DNA from: Methylobacterium mesophilicum SR1.6/6
GTDB lineage: Bacteria; Pseudomonadota; Alphaproteobacteria; Rhizobiales; Beijerinckiaceae
Reading direction: 5' to 3'
Assembly: GCF_000364445.2 (NCBI RefSeq)
Contig: NZ_CP043538.1
Coordinates: forward strand, 1,929,612 to 1,993,611
Length of the DNA: 64,000 nt
This document shows, piece after piece, positions 1 to 9,835 of the stretch. Below the pieces are notes generated by a model that was not told the DNA's origin, searched no databases, and saw nothing but the letters and a program-made list of their open reading frames with translations. A program made the translations under genes and the position numbers. Position 1 is the first letter of the stretch. Each line of letters starts with the position of its first letter.

Positions 1-10
1 CAGCGCCGCC

Positions 11-142
11 TTATCGCCTGTCCGGCAAGCCGCGTTGGCAGGCATCCGGACACTTCGGCGCTCGCCGAGCCGGCTGGTCCGCGCCCGGCTCGAACATAGC
101 GCAACGCAGGCTGGTGGAACCGGCGTTGAGGACGAGGATCAT
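11..142 (-). pseudogene. ackA: Acetate kinase N-terminal remnant
   Basis: A 43-codon reading frame starts 9 nt after the phosphoketolase stop. It opens with MILVLNAGSTSLRCAMFE, which is the first beta-strand and phosphate-binding motif of acetate kinase (usually LVLNxGSSSLKF). After about 20 residues the similarity ends, and a TAA closes the frame at 11-13. Acetate kinase is normally about 400 aa, so this is a truncated or frameshifted stub unless coding resumes outside the window; I saw no continuation in the other frames of the bases available. Phosphoketolase makes acetyl phosphate and AckA turns it into acetate plus ATP, so the position fits a former xfp-ackA operon. Confidence 0.6.
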
Positions 143-151
143 CGCCCGGCC

Positions 152-2707
152 TCAGGAGACCATCGTCCACCCGTCAACGGCCTCAGCCCGCCCGGACGCA
201 TCCGCCTCGGTCGGGCCGCACTGCATGATGTCGCCCTCGATCCGACGATCGTGGTCCTCGGGCGCGCGCCGTTCCGGCCAAGCCCAGTCCCTCACCTCCG
301 GCAGATCCTCGCCGGTGCGGCGGACGTGCTCGCGGTGGGCCGCCAGAGCGTCCCGCAGCGCTTGCTCGGCGTGCTCTGCGCGCGCCCCGAGACCCGGCAC
401 GGCCCGTAGTGCGGCCTGCGCGAGGTGATAGCGGTCGAGCCGGTTCAGCACGCACATGTCGAAGGGCGTCGTGGTCGTGCCCTCCTCGATGAAGCCATGC
501 ACGTGGAAATTGCCGTGATTTGTCCGCTTGTAGGTCAGCCGATGGATGAGCCACGGATAGCCGTGGTAGGCGAACACCACCGGTCGGCCGCGCGTGAACA
601 GGCTGTCGAAGGTTGGGTCGTCGAGGCCGTGCGGGTGCGTCTCGGGCGCGGGCAGCGTCATCAGGTCGACGACGTTCACGACGCGGACCCTCAGCTCCGG
701 CACGTGCCGGCGCAGCCAGTCCACGGCGGCCAGCATCTCCTGGGTCGGCACGTCGCCCGCGCAGGCCATCACCACGTCGGGTTCCGCCTCGCCCTCGTTC
801 GAGGCCCAGTCCCAGATGTCGATGCCGGCCGCGCAATGCGTCACCGCCTCGTCCAGGCTCAGCCACTGGAGAGCGGGCTGCTTGCCGGCGACGACGACGT
901 TGATGCGGTCGTAGGTGTGCAGGCAGTGGTCGGTGACGCAGAGCAGGCAGTTCGCGTCCGGCGGCAGGTAAATGCGGGCCGTGTCACCGCGCTTGTTCGC
1001 CACGAAATCGATGAAGCCCGGGTCCTGGTGGCTGAAGCCGTTGTGGTCCTGCCGCCAGACGTGGGACGAGAGCAGGATGTTGAGGGACGGCACGGGCCGG
1101 CGCCAGGGCAGGTCGCGGGACGACTTCAGCCACTTGGCGTGCTGGTTCACCATCGAATCGACGACGTGGGCGAAGGCCTCATAGGTCGCGAACAGGCCGT
1201 GCCGGCCGGTGAGGACATACCCCTCGAGCCAGCCCTCACAGAGGTGCTCGCTCAGCACCTCCATGACGCGCCCGTCCCGGGCGAGATGGTCGTCGCTAGG
1301 GAAGATCGCCTCCTGCCAGGCGCGGCCCGTCACCTCGAACACCGCATCCAGCCGATTCGACGCGGTCTCATCCGGCCCCATGATGCGGAAGTTGCGGGCC
1401 TTCGCGTTCAGGGTCAGGACGTCCCGCAGGTAGGTGCCCAGCGCCCGCGTCGCCTCTGCGCGGGTCCGACCCCGGCCCTGGACCGACACGGCGAAGTCCC
1501 TCAAGTCCGGGAGGCGCAGCGGCGCACTCGTGTGCGCGTTCGCATGCGGGTTGGCCGAGAGGCGCCGAGGTCCCTGCGGCGGCAGCTCGGCCAGGGCCGG
1601 CAGCAGCGAGCCGTCCTCCGCGAACAGGTCCTCCGGCCGGTAAGATCGCATCCAGGCTTGCAGGATCGCGAGATGCGCCGGGTTTTCCCGCGTAGCCGCG
1701 ACGGGCACCTGATGCGAGCGCCACGTCCCCTCGACCGGATTGCCCTCGACGGTCTTCGGTCCGGTCCAGCCCTTGGGGCTGCGCAGGACGATCATCGGCC
1801 AGTGCGGGCGCCCACCGTCGCCGCGGCCGGCGTGCCTTCGGATCTCCGCGATGGCGTCGAGGGCCGCGTCGAGGGCCGCGGCCATGGCCTGGTGCATCCG
1901 GGCCGGCTCGTTCCCATCCACGAAGGTCGGCGCGTAACCGTAGCCGACGAGGAGGCTGCGCAGCTCGGTCTCGGGCATGCGGGCGAGGATGGTCGGGTTG
2001 GCGATCTTCCAGCCGTTGAGGTGCAGGATCGGCAGCACGGTGCCATCCGCCCCGGGGTGGAGGAACTTGCTGGCGTGCCATGACGCGGCGAGCGGCCCCG
2101 TCTCGGCCTCGCCGTCGCCGATGACGCAGGCGACGGTCAGGCCCGGGTTATCCAGGGCCGCGCCGAAGGCGTGCGCCAGGGAGTAGCCGAGCTCGCCGCC
2201 CTCGTGGATCGAGCCGGGCAGCTCCGGCGAGGCGTGGCTCGGAATGCCGCCCGGGAACGAGAACTGCCGGAACAGCCGGCCCATCCCCTCCGCGTCCCGC
2301 GCCACGTCCGGATAGATCTCGCTGTAGGTGCCCTCCAGGTAGGCGTTGGCGACGAGCCCTGGCGCGCCGTGGCCCGGCCCCCAGACGGCGATCATGTCGA
2401 GGTCGCGCTGCCGGATGACCCGGTTCAGGTGCACGTAGATGAAGTTGAGGCCCGGCGTCGTGCCCCAGTGCCCGAGGAGCCTCGGCTTCACGTGCTCGGG
2501 CCTCAAAGGCTCGCGCAGAAGCGGGTTGGCCATCAGGTAGATCTGGCCGACCGACAGGTAGTTCGCGGCCCGCCAGTAGGCGTCGATCCGCCTGAGCCCG
2601 TCCGGCCCGAGCGGCCCAGGCACGAAGGCCAGGTCGTGGCTGCCGTACGCAGGCTCGGGGTCGCGGCGTTCCTCGCGGGCTTTCCGCGGCTCGCGGCTCG
2701 CGTCCAT
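152..2707 (-). CDS. xfp: Phosphoketolase (xylulose-5-phosphate/fructose-6-phosphate type)
   Basis: This 851-aa TPP enzyme cleaves xylulose-5-P (or fructose-6-P) with phosphate to give acetyl phosphate plus glyceraldehyde-3-P (or erythrose-4-P). Visible hallmarks are [10 protein letters not shown], the phosphoketolase signature [16 protein letters not shown] near residue 170, the TPP-binding [15 protein letters not shown], and [18 protein letters not shown] in the second half. It is slightly longer than the usual 790-820 aa because of an N-terminal extension. The frame stays open to 2959, but I chose the ATG at 2707 because GGGAGG lies 6 nt before it, family similarity begins soon after, and an FNR-type box is centred about 64 bp upstream. 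An ackA stub follows. The gene is probably induced under low oxygen. Confidence 0.95.
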   Translation of the reverse strand: MDASREPRKAREERRDPEPAYGSHDLAFVPGPLGPDGLRRIDAYWRAANYLSVGQIYLMANPLLREPLRPEHVKPRLLGHWGTTPGLNFIYVHLNRVIRQRDLDMIAVWGPGHGAPGLVANAYLEGTYSEIYPDVARDAEGMGRLFRQFSFPGGIPSHASPELPGSIHEGGELGYSLAHAFGAALDNPGLTVACVIGDGEAETGPLAASWHASKFLHPGADGTVLPILHLNGWKIANPTILARMPETELRSLLVGYGYAPTFVDGNEPARMHQAMAAALDAALDAIAEIRRHAGRGDGGRPHWPMIVLRSPKGWTGPKTVEGNPVEGTWRSHQVPVAATRENPAHLAILQAWMRSYRPEDLFAEDGSLLPALAELPPQGPRRLSANPHANAHTSAPLRLPDLRDFAVSVQGRGRTRAEATRALGTYLRDVLTLNAKARNFRIMGPDETASNRLDAVFEVTGRAWQEAIFPSDDHLARDGRVMEVLSEHLCEGWLEGYVLTGRHGLFATYEAFAHVVDSMVNQHAKWLKSSRDLPWRRPVPSLNILLSSHVWRQDHNGFSHQDPGFIDFVANKRGDTARIYLPPDANCLLCVTDHCLHTYDRINVVVAGKQPALQWLSLDEAVTHCAAGIDIWDWASNEGEAEPDVVMACAGDVPTQEMLAAVDWLRRHVPELRVRVVNVVDLMTLPAPETHPHGLDDPTFDSLFTRGRPVVFAYHGYPWLIHRLTYKRTNHGNFHVHGFIEEGTTTTPFDMCVLNRLDRYHLAQAALRAVPGLGARAEHAEQALRDALAAHREHVRRTGEDLPEVRDWAWPERRAPEDHDRRIEGDIMQCGPTEADASGRAEAVDGWTMVS

Positions 2708-2764
2708 GTCGGCCTCCCGGTTGCGGATCCCGAGCGACCGTGCAGGCGGCCGGGGCCCGTGGCG

Positions 2765-2778
2765 TTGAGGTGGATCAA
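2765..2778. promoter_or_regulatory. FNR/FixK-type box between xfp and the BON operon
   Basis: The sequence TTGAGGTGGATCAA matches the TTGAT-N4-ATCAA half-site pattern of Fnr/FixK/Anr regulators. Its centre is about 64 bp from the xfp start on the minus strand and about 63 bp from the ATG at 2835 on the plus strand. It could therefore serve both divergent units. Binding is inferred from sequence. Confidence 0.75.
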
Positions 2779-2834
2779 GGCGGCTCCCGGGTTGGGCGGC
2801 AGGATGCCTCCCGTCAGCAAGACGGGAGCGAGCG

Positions 2835-3035
2835 ATGGCCTTGGTTCTTCGAACCACCCTCATCACGACGGTGCGCAGCGCGCGGGTGCCGGTTATGCTG
2901 GCGCCGACGAACGATGCCGAACCCCGGGTCGTCACGGACGCGGCGCGGTATCTGTCCATCGGCAGTCTTCAGGCGCTGGCGCTCGCTGTCGCGGCCTCGG
3001 TGGTGACGCCGGCGCTGCTCTGGCTCGCCCTCTGA
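2835..3035 (+). CDS. Small membrane protein of the BON operon
   Basis: This 66-aa product has a hydrophobic C-terminal half (about residues 42-66, rich in Leu, Ala and Val, ending PALLWLAL) that would form one transmembrane helix. The N-terminal half is basic. GGGAG lies 6 nt before the ATG, and an FNR-type box is centred about 63 bp upstream. It ends 26 bp before the BON gene, so the two are probably co-transcribed. I recognise no family. The start is supported by the Shine-Dalgarno sequence and the box spacing. Confidence 0.5.
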   Translation: MALVLRTTLITTVRSARVPVMLAPTNDAEPRVVTDAARYLSIGSLQALALAVAASVVTPALLWLAL

Positions 3036-3061
3036 AACCCATCGAATCGAGGAGACACGCG

Positions 3062-3706
3062 ATGGACGACATCACCGTGCGCCGGCACGTGCTCGAGGAG
3101 CTGGAATACGCCCCCATGGTCGACGCGGCGCAGATCGGTGTCGCGGTCGACGACGGCGTCGTGACGCTCACCGGCCGCGTCCGGAGCTACGCCGAAAGGA
3201 CTATCGCCGAGCGCATCGCGTTCCGGGTGCGCGGCGTGCGGGCCGTGATCGAGCGGATCGAGGTCCGCTACCCGGAGAACCCGCGGGTCGGCGACGAGGC
3301 CCTGGCCGAGCGGTGCGCCCGGGTTCTGGAGTGGGACGTGCAGATCCCGGAGCACTCGGTCTCGCTCAAGGTCGAGAAGGGCTGCGTCACGCTCCAGGGA
3401 TGCGTGCCGTACTACCACCAGAAGGCGGCGGTCGATAAGGCGTTGCGGCGCCTGGCCGGCGTCACCGACATCGTCAACGTCATCGCGGTTAAGCCGCCGG
3501 TCCAACCCACCGAGGTCAAGGACAGGATCCGCGCCGCCCTGAGGCGCAGCGCCCGGGATCCCGATACCATCCGCGTCCACGTGGATGGGGACAAAGTGAT
3601 CCTGGACGGGTGCGTCGACGTCTGGAGCGAGCGCAAGCTCGCCGAGCGGGCCGCGTGGTCGGCCCCCGGCGTGCGGGCCGTCGAGGACCACCTGACGCTC
3701 GCGTGA
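3062..3706 (+). CDS. BON-domain protein (three BON repeats)
   Basis: This 214-aa protein holds three BON (OsmY/nodulation) modules at about residues 3-70, 78-145 and 150-214. Each has the DGxVTLxGxV strand pattern ([33 protein letters not shown]). BON domains are thought to bind phospholipids or membrane surfaces and are common in osmotic or envelope stress proteins. No signal peptide is visible. GAGGAGA precedes the ATG. It is a paralogue of the protein encoded at 15161-15808, sharing the ending [16 protein letters not shown]. It sits in the FNR-box island, next to a broken alcohol dehydrogenase. Confidence 0.85.
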   Translation: MDDITVRRHVLEELEYAPMVDAAQIGVAVDDGVVTLTGRVRSYAERTIAERIAFRVRGVRAVIERIEVRYPENPRVGDEALAERCARVLEWDVQIPEHSVSLKVEKGCVTLQGCVPYYHQKAAVDKALRRLAGVTDIVNVIAVKPPVQPTEVKDRIRAALRRSARDPDTIRVHVDGDKVILDGCVDVWSERKLAERAAWSAPGVRAVEDHLTLA

Positions 3707-3716
3707 GGTCGGTCCG

Positions 3717-4699
3717 ATGCTGGCCATGGTCCTGCGCGCGGTCGGCGCCACGCTCGTACCGGAGGTGCGGACGGACCCGGTTCCCGGCCCGGGCGAGGTC
3801 CGCATCCGGGTCGAGGCCTGCGCGGTGTGCCGCACCGACCTGCACGTCATCGACGGCGCGTGGCCTCAGGCCGTCTAGCCCATCGTTCCCGGCCACGAGG
3901 TCGTCGGCACCGTCGAGGCCGTCGGGGCGGCCGTGACGAGCCCGTCGCCCGGCGCGCGGGTCGGCGTACCTTGGCTCGGGTACGCCTGCGGCCACTGCCA
4001 CTACTGCGAGACGCAGCGCGAGAACCTGTGCGACGCGCCCGGCTTCACCGGCTGCACCCGCGACGGCGGGTTCGCGACCCCTCTCTTGGCCGCCGCCGCC
4101 TTCACGATCCCGCTCGACGCGAACCTCGACGCGGCCGCGACCGCGCCGCTCCTGTGCGCGGGGCTCATCGGCTGGCGCACGTTGGGATGGCCGGCGATGC
4201 CTGCACGGTCGGGCTGTACGGGTGCGGGGCGGCTGCCCACATCGTCGCCCAGGTCTGCCGCTGGCAGGGCCGGCGCGTGTTGGCGCTCACCCGCCCTGGC
4301 GATGGGAGAGCCCAGGCCTTCGCCCGCTCCCTCGGTGCGGAATGGGCCGGTGGGTCGGACGAGGCTCCGCCCGCGCCACTGGCCGCGGCCTTGATCTTCG
4401 CGCCCGACGGGAGCCTGGGGCCCGCGGCCCGGCAGCCCGTTCGCAAGGGGGGCCGGGTGGTCTGCGGCGGCATCCACATGAGTGACATCCCGGCCTTCCC
4501 CTATGCCCTGCTCTGGGGCGAGCGGACGGTGCTCTCGGTAGCCAACCCGACCCGCGACGACGCACGGCCCCTTTTCGAGCTGGTCCCGCGGGTCGGCATC
4601 GTAACCCGCACGGACACGTATCCGCTGGCTCGGGTGAACGAGGCGATCGCGGCGCAGCGGTCCACGACCCTGAGAGGCGTGGCCGTTCTCGTGCCCTGA
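3717..4699 (+). pseudogene. Zinc-dependent alcohol dehydrogenase, broken
   Basis: The frame from the ATG at 3717 encodes a zinc alcohol dehydrogenase of the medium-chain family: CRTDLHV near residue 40, PGHEVVGTVEAVG, and the structural zinc-site cysteines in ACGHCHYCETQRENLC. Codon 54 (3876-3878) is an in-frame TAG, consistent with a Gln or similar codon lost. Near 4183-4187 the reading shifts; restoring one G in the GGG run would join TLG to MAGDACTVGLYGCGAAAH, the NAD-binding Rossmann part, which runs to the stop at 4699. Two independent lesions make a pseudogene more likely than a sequencing slip. It starts 10 bp after the BON gene and would have reduced acetaldehyde or oxidised ethanol. 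Confidence 0.85.
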
Positions 4700-4787
4700 T
4701 CATCGTTTTGCTGGCTGACGCTGACCGCAGCGGTCGCCGGGCCCCGGGGCATCGGGTGCTTACCGCCGAAACCCGAGGCTTGCATGC

Positions 4788-6440
4788 TCAGCTAAGCCCG
4801 GATGACGGCGGCTCCAGCGCCACGGTGCGCGCCGGGAGGTCCAGGTCCGGACGGTGGCTCGTGAACACGACGACACGGTCGCGCCAACGCGTCAGGAGAC
4901 GTCGCAGGATGCGTTCGGCCTGGTCATCGCCGAGATGCTCGGCAGGCTCATCGAGCAGGATCACGGGAGCGTTGCAGAGGGCTGCGCGGGCGAGGTTCAG
5001 GCGCTGGGCCTCGCCGAGCGACAGGCTGCCTTCCCCTATCCAGGCGTCGAGGCCCCCCGCCGACCGGATGCGCATGTCGAGCTCGACCGCTGCGAGCGCC
5101 GCCCATGCGTCGGCGTCGGATGCCGCGGGTGCGAACAGGTTCTCCCGCACGGTGTCGGCGAGGACCGCCGCGTCGTGCAGGCCGAGATAGGTCAGCGTGC
5201 GCCGCTGGGCGGCGGAGATGGCCGTGCCGCCGAGCCGGATCTCCTCGCCGGGCCGATCCACGCTCCAGCCCGCGAGCGACTTCAGCAAGGTGGTCTTGCC
5301 GCAGCCGCTTGCGCCCGCGACGTTCAGGGCGACGCCAGGCTCCACCGACAGGGCCGGTGCCGGGCCCAGGTCCCGTCCGTCCGGCGCTCGCAGCCGAAGG
5401 CCGTGCAGGGTCAGCGCCCCCGCCGTCCTGCCAAGCGCGGGGGTCGTCTCCGCGCCTGCGCGCGCCTCGAGAGCAAGGCTTGCCTGCGCGAGGCGGGATC
5501 GGACGGCGCCGAGGAGCGCGCGGGGAAGCGCGAGCAGCGGCTCCGCGAGCCCGACCCAGGCGAAGGCCAGGAAGGCCGCGGGCAGAAGGCCCATGCCGCG
5601 TGCCCCGGCGCTCCAGGCGACCAGCAGCACGGCGAGAGCGGCGGCCGGGCCGGCGAGCGCCAGCGATGCCTCCAACCTGGCAAGCGCTCGCCGCTGATAG
5701 GCCATCGTCCGTTCGGCGTCGCGGACCGGGTCGAGTGCGTTCCGCAGTGCGATCGCGCGTCGACCCTCCGCGTCGAGGGGCACGGCGCCGGCGAGCGCCG
5801 CACCGAGATCCGAGGCTGCCGCCCGGCGCGCCGACCGCGTCCGCGCTTCGGAGGCCACGAGTTCGTCGGCCGTGCGGCGCGCGAGGAGGACGTTCGTCGT
5901 CGCGAGCACGGCGATTGGCAGGAGGGCGAGGGGCGCGACGAAGGCGGTCGCGGCCAGGAGTGCGAAGAGGGCTGCTCCGGTGAGCGCGAGGGGAAACCCG
6001 ACCCGCAGCCGGGCGTAATCGACGTCCGCGACGTCGTCGATGTAATCGGCCAACCGCTCCGGACGACCTAGCTGCCAGCCCGCCGCTCGGCTCGCGGGCG
6101 CCCGCGCCATTGCTGCGAACAGGCTCGCCCGGCTCCGGACCTGATCGGAGAGCGCCGCCCTGTGCCCGGCCATGCGCTCGCCGTAGCGCGCGACCGTGCG
6201 CAGGAGCGCGAGGAGACGAACCAGGGCGGCCGGATGGTGGAAGTTGAACCCGAACGCCGCCGGCCCGACGCCGACCAGCGCCACCGCGGCCAGGAAGGTC
6301 ACGGCGGTGCCGGCGAGTGCCACGTTCGCAGCGAGCGCGACCGCCGCGAGCGCGAGGGCGAGGCGCCATGCGCGGCTCCCTGCGCGGTGCCATGCGCGGC
6401 CGTGCCCGGCCGGGGCGGGGTCGGTGCCGAGGCGGATCAT
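4788..6440 (-). CDS. cydC: CydC subunit of the CydDC thiol/heme ABC exporter
   Basis: This 550-aa half-transporter has an N-terminal membrane domain of about 300 residues and a C-terminal ATPase domain. The ATPase motifs are Walker A GASGCGKTT, signature LSLGEAQRLNLARA and Walker B VILLDEPAEHL. CydDC is required for assembly of cytochrome bd and exports cysteine/glutathione or handles heme at the inner membrane. The ATG overlaps the cydD stop (ATGA), so the two are translationally coupled. The usual Q of the LSGGQ signature is E here. The assignment as CydC rather than CydD rests on order and on the neighbouring cydAB genes. Confidence 0.9.
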   Translation of the reverse strand: MIRLGTDPAPAGHGRAWHRAGSRAWRLALALAAVALAANVALAGTAVTFLAAVALVGVGPAAFGFNFHHPAALVRLLALLRTVARYGERMAGHRAALSDQVRSRASLFAAMARAPASRAAGWQLGRPERLADYIDDVADVDYARLRVGFPLALTGAALFALLAATAFVAPLALLPIAVLATTNVLLARRTADELVASEARTRSARRAAASDLGAALAGAVPLDAEGRRAIALRNALDPVRDAERTMAYQRRALARLEASLALAGPAAALAVLLVAWSAGARGMGLLPAAFLAFAWVGLAEPLLALPRALLGAVRSRLAQASLALEARAGAETTPALGRTAGALTLHGLRLRAPDGRDLGPAPALSVEPGVALNVAGASGCGKTTLLKSLAGWSVDRPGEEIRLGGTAISAAQRRTLTYLGLHDAAVLADTVRENLFAPAASDADAWAALAAVELDMRIRSAGGLDAWIGEGSLSLGEAQRLNLARAALCNAPVILLDEPAEHLGDDQAERILRRLLTRWRDRVVVFTSHRPDLDLPARTVALEPPSSGLS

Positions 6441-8086
6441 GCGGCCTGCCTTTCCGGGAGAGCAGCGGTTCCGAGGGTCACGCGCGCGTCGGCGAGGGCC
6501 ATGAGCGCGGGATCGTGGGTCGCCACGACGACGAGGCGGCTCCGGGCGGCGGTCAGAAGGGCGCGCCGGACCCGCGCCGCGTTGATCGGGTCGAGCTTGG
6601 CGGTCGGCTCATCGCAGAAGGCGATTCCCGGTCGCAGGAGGAGCCGCGCCACTCCGACGCGGACGCGCTGGCCGCCGGAGAGGTTCTCTGCGCCCGCCCA
6701 GACCCGGGCGTCGAGGCCGCCGGGCCAGTGCGGATCGGCCGCGAGGCCGACCGCCGCGGCAGCCTCCGCAACCGCCTCGGGCGAGGCGGGCGAGCTCTCG
6801 GTGAGCGTGTGACGGAGCGTTCCGGCCGGAACGGGCGTCTCGGGGGAAACCCACGTCCTCGGCCCGTCCGCCGGAAGCTGAACCGTGCCGGCGAGCGGTG
6901 CCTCGACCCCGGCGAGCACCCGCAGCAGGGTGGACTTGCCGGCCCCGCTCGATCCCGTCAGCGCGACAAGCCCCGTCGGCGGCAGGTCGAGATCCGGGAC
7001 CGGTCCGACATGTGGCAGGACGAGGCCGCGGAGGCCCGGTGACCCCAGGCACGGCCCCGGGTCCGGAATACCGGCCGCTTCCTCCTGCGCGAACGCCCAC
7101 GCAAGGGCCGCGGCAGCGGCCTCGCCCTCGGCTTTGGCGTGGTAAAGCTCGGCGTAGCGACGGAAGTGCGAGAAATACTCGGGCGCGAGCAGCAGGATCA
7201 GCAGGCTCTGCCACAGGGCCAGGTGGGCAAAGCCCGGCACCTCGGCGAGGCCGAGATGACCGAGCCCGAGGAAGACCGCGAGGATCGCGATGGCGAGCGA
7301 GGAGAAGAAGTCGAGCACGCCCGCGTTGAGGAAGGCGACCGCGAGCACGCCCATGGTGCCGTCGGAATAGGCCCGGAGCCGCCGGTCGAGCTTGGTCGTC
7401 TCGCGCGCGAGCCCGTGCGCGGCGAGGATCGTCGGCAGCGTGCGCACCCGGTCGGCGAACTGGGTGGCGAGCCGGCCCAGCGCCGCCTCCTGCGCCGCGG
7501 CCCGGTCTCGGATCATGCCCCCGACGAGCGCGAAGAAGACGACCATCGCCGGCGTCGCGAGCAGGAGGGCCAGCGCGGCCTGCCACGACACCAGGGCGAC
7601 GGCCGCCGCCGTCAGCATGGGGCCGAGCGCCGTCATCCGGCGCGCCGCGGCATGCCCGACGACGAGACGGGCGAGCGCGCTCGGATGGCGCAGCATCCCG
7701 GCGACCACCGCGCCGCGCGGCAGGGCCGACGCGGCGCGCGCCGGCATGGTCGCGAGGTGCGCCTCCGCGGCGTCGATGAGCCTCGCGCCGACCTCCGCCT
7801 CGAGGCAGGCTCCACGCGCTTCGGTCACGGCGCCCAGCCAAGCCCCACCGACGGCGCAAACCGCGGCGAGGCCGACCGCCGGTCCATCGATCTGTCCCGT
7901 CTCGATCAGCGAGCCGGCGAGCCGCGCCAGCGCCACGGCGCCGGCGAGCGTCGTGGCGGTACGCAAGGCATGGAGGCCGTGGATGCGATGCAGTCCCCCT
8001 CGCGCCGCCCTCCGGGCGAGGCCGAGCGCGGCGGGTTCGAGCGGCGCGCGGTTGGAACCGGCGCGCGATGTTCTCTGGCGGTGCAT
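6437..8086 (-). CDS. cydD: CydD subunit of the CydDC thiol/heme ABC exporter
   Basis: This 549-aa ABC half-transporter has a membrane domain to about residue 310, then an ATPase domain with Walker A GSSGAGKST, signature LSGGQRVRVGVARLLL, Walker B IAFCDEPTAKLD and a THD switch. It partners CydC, encoded in the overlapping downstream frame. It is divergent from cydABX, with only about 100 bp between the two starts, and that gap holds an FNR-type box whose centre is about 40 bp from this ATG. The context makes a role in cytochrome bd maturation firm. Confidence 0.9.
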   Translation of the reverse strand: MHRQRTSRAGSNRAPLEPAALGLARRAARGGLHRIHGLHALRTATTLAGAVALARLAGSLIETGQIDGPAVGLAAVCAVGGAWLGAVTEARGACLEAEVGARLIDAAEAHLATMPARAASALPRGAVVAGMLRHPSALARLVVGHAAARRMTALGPMLTAAAVALVSWQAALALLLATPAMVVFFALVGGMIRDRAAAQEAALGRLATQFADRVRTLPTILAAHGLARETTKLDRRLRAYSDGTMGVLAVAFLNAGVLDFFSSLAIAILAVFLGLGHLGLAEVPGFAHLALWQSLLILLLAPEYFSHFRRYAELYHAKAEGEAAAAALAWAFAQEEAAGIPDPGPCLGSPGLRGLVLPHVGPVPDLDLPPTGLVALTGSSGAGKSTLLRVLAGVEAPLAGTVQLPADGPRTWVSPETPVPAGTLRHTLTESSPASPEAVAEAAAAVGLAADPHWPGGLDARVWAGAENLSGGQRVRVGVARLLLRPGIAFCDEPTAKLDPINAARVRRALLTAARSRLVVVATHDPALMALADARVTLGTAALPERQAA

Positions 8087-8119
8087 CCCGCCTTGTGCGG
8101 GGCACCGCCCGGGCCGGCT

Positions 8120-8133
8120 TTGATCTGCCTCAA
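8120..8133. promoter_or_regulatory. FNR/FixK-type box between cydD and cydA
   Basis: TTGATCTGCCTCAA fits the TTGAT-N4-ATCAA pattern with one mismatch. It is centred about 58 bp before the cydA ATG and about 40 bp before the cydD ATG. It probably drives cydABX and perhaps cydDC. Confidence 0.75.
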
Positions 8134-8184
8134 GGCTCCGGGCCCATCGCCGGGCGAGGGAGGCGGCCGGACCAGGAGACCTCC

Positions 8185-9774
8185 ATGACCGATCCGCTGC
8201 TCGTCGACCTGTCGCGCCTGCAATTCGCGCTGACGGCGATGTACCACTTCCTGTTCGTGCCTCTGACGCTCGGGCTCTCGATCCTGGTCGCCATGATGGA
8301 GACCGTCTACGTCATGACGCGCCGCAAGATCTGGCGCGACATGACGAAGTTCTGGGGCCTGCTATTCGGCATCAACTTCGCGCTCGGCGTCGCCACCGGC
8401 CTGACCATGGAATTCCAGTTCGGGATGAACTGGGCCTACTACTCCCACTACGTCGGCGACGTGTTCGGGGCCCCGCTCGCCATCGAGGGCCTGATGGCCT
8501 TCTTCCTGGAGGCGACCTTCGTCGGGCTGTTCTTCTTCGGATGGGACAAGCTGAAGCCGCTCACCCACTGCGCCGTCACTTGGCTGATGGCGCTCGGCAC
8601 GAATTTCTCCGCACTTTGGATCCTGATCGCCAACGGCTGGATGCAGAACCCGGTCGGCGCCCTGTTCAACCCCGACACGATGCGTATGGAGGTGACCGAC
8701 TTCGCCGCCGTGATCCTCAATCCCGTCGCCCAGGCGAAGTTCGTCCACACGGTCTCGGCCGGCTACGTCTGCGGCGCGGTGTTCGTGCTCGGCGTCTCAG
8801 CCTTCTACATCCTGCGGGGCCGGCACCTGGAGCTTGCCAAGCGCTCGTTCGCCATCGCGGCGGCCTTCGGCCTCGCCTCCGCGCTCAGCGTCGTCGTGCT
8901 CGGCGACGAGAGCGGCTACGCCGTCACCGACCACCAGAAGATGAAGCTCGCCGCCATGGAGGCGATGTGGCACACCGAGCCGGCACCGGCGGCCTTCACC
9001 GTGGTCGGCGTCCCGGACGTGGAAAGCCGCACGACCCGCTACGCGGTCCATATCCCGTGGGCCATGGGCCTGATCGGCACGCGGTCGCTGTCCACCGAGA
9101 TCCCCGGCATCACCGAACTGGTCGAGCACGCCCGGGGTCGGATCCGCAACGGGCTCGTGGCCTACGATGCGCTGGAGCGCATCAAAGCCGACCGCGCGGA
9201 CGCCGACGCCCGGGCGATCTTCGCCCGGACGCAACAGGATCTCGGCTACGCCCAGCTCCTGAAGCCGCTCATCGGCGACCCGCGCAAGGCGACCGACGCG
9301 GATATCGAGCGGGCGGCATGGTCGACCGTGCCGCACGTGCCCTCGATCTTCCTCACCTTCCGGGCCATGGTGGCCTGCGGGTTCCTTCTGATCGCGTTGT
9401 TCGGCGCCGCGCTCTGGTACACGGCGCGCGAGGCCGCGGCGCCGCGCTGGCTGTTCCGGGCCGCACTGCTCGCCCTGCCGCTGCCCTGGATCGCCATCGA
9501 GTTCGGCTGGTTCGTCGCCGAGTTCGGCCGCCAGCCCTGGATCATCGAGGGCGTCCTGCCGACCGCGCTCGCCACCTCGGAACTCGGAATTCCCTCCCTG
9601 CTGATCACCATCGCCGGATTCACCCTGGTCTACGGCGCGCTGGCGGTGGTGGAAGTCCGCCTGATGCTGCGGGCCATCGCCAAGGGGCCCGAGACGCTGG
9701 CCGAGGATCCGGCGGCGCTGTTCCCGGGCGTCGGCGCGAACCGAGACGGCGCGCGCCTGGTCGCGGCCGAGTGA
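8185..9774 (+). CDS. cydA: Cytochrome bd ubiquinol oxidase subunit I
   Basis: This 529-aa integral membrane protein is the quinol-oxidising, heme-bearing subunit of cytochrome bd, a high-affinity oxygen reductase. Visible features are His21 in TAMYHFLFVPLT (the equivalent of E. coli His19), the second ligand region NPVAQAKFVHTVSAGYV, the Met in FRAMVACG, and the diagnostic GRQPW motif. The loop containing GDESGYAVTD and the long following segment indicate the E. coli-like long Q-loop class rather than the short cyanide-insensitive type. GGAGACC precedes the ATG at 8185. It is the first gene of cydABX. Confidence 0.97.
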   Translation: MTDPLLVDLSRLQFALTAMYHFLFVPLTLGLSILVAMMETVYVMTRRKIWRDMTKFWGLLFGINFALGVATGLTMEFQFGMNWAYYSHYVGDVFGAPLAIEGLMAFFLEATFVGLFFFGWDKLKPLTHCAVTWLMALGTNFSALWILIANGWMQNPVGALFNPDTMRMEVTDFAAVILNPVAQAKFVHTVSAGYVCGAVFVLGVSAFYILRGRHLELAKRSFAIAAAFGLASALSVVVLGDESGYAVTDHQKMKLAAMEAMWHTEPAPAAFTVVGVPDVESRTTRYAVHIPWAMGLIGTRSLSTEIPGITELVEHARGRIRNGLVAYDALERIKADRADADARAIFARTQQDLGYAQLLKPLIGDPRKATDADIERAAWSTVPHVPSIFLTFRAMVACGFLLIALFGAALWYTAREAAAPRWLFRAALLALPLPWIAIEFGWFVAEFGRQPWIIEGVLPTALATSELGIPSLLITIAGFTLVYGALAVVEVRLMLRAIAKGPETLAEDPAALFPGVGANRDGARLVAAE

Positions 9775-9835
9775 CCGCCTGCGTCCGTCTTCCCTCCTCT
9801 GGCCCTCCATAGCCCTCGCACAGGAATCTTCTCCG

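Noticed and set aside
425..2083. Long plus-strand reading frame opposite phosphoketolase
   Set aside because: It is the antisense of a well-supported gene; the composition is Arg/His/Val-rich as expected from GC-rich shadows, with no homology.
2708..2959. N-terminal extension of phosphoketolase up to 2959
   Set aside because: The extra 84 residues have no family similarity, would cover the FNR-type box, and the ATG at 2707 has a perfect ribosome site.
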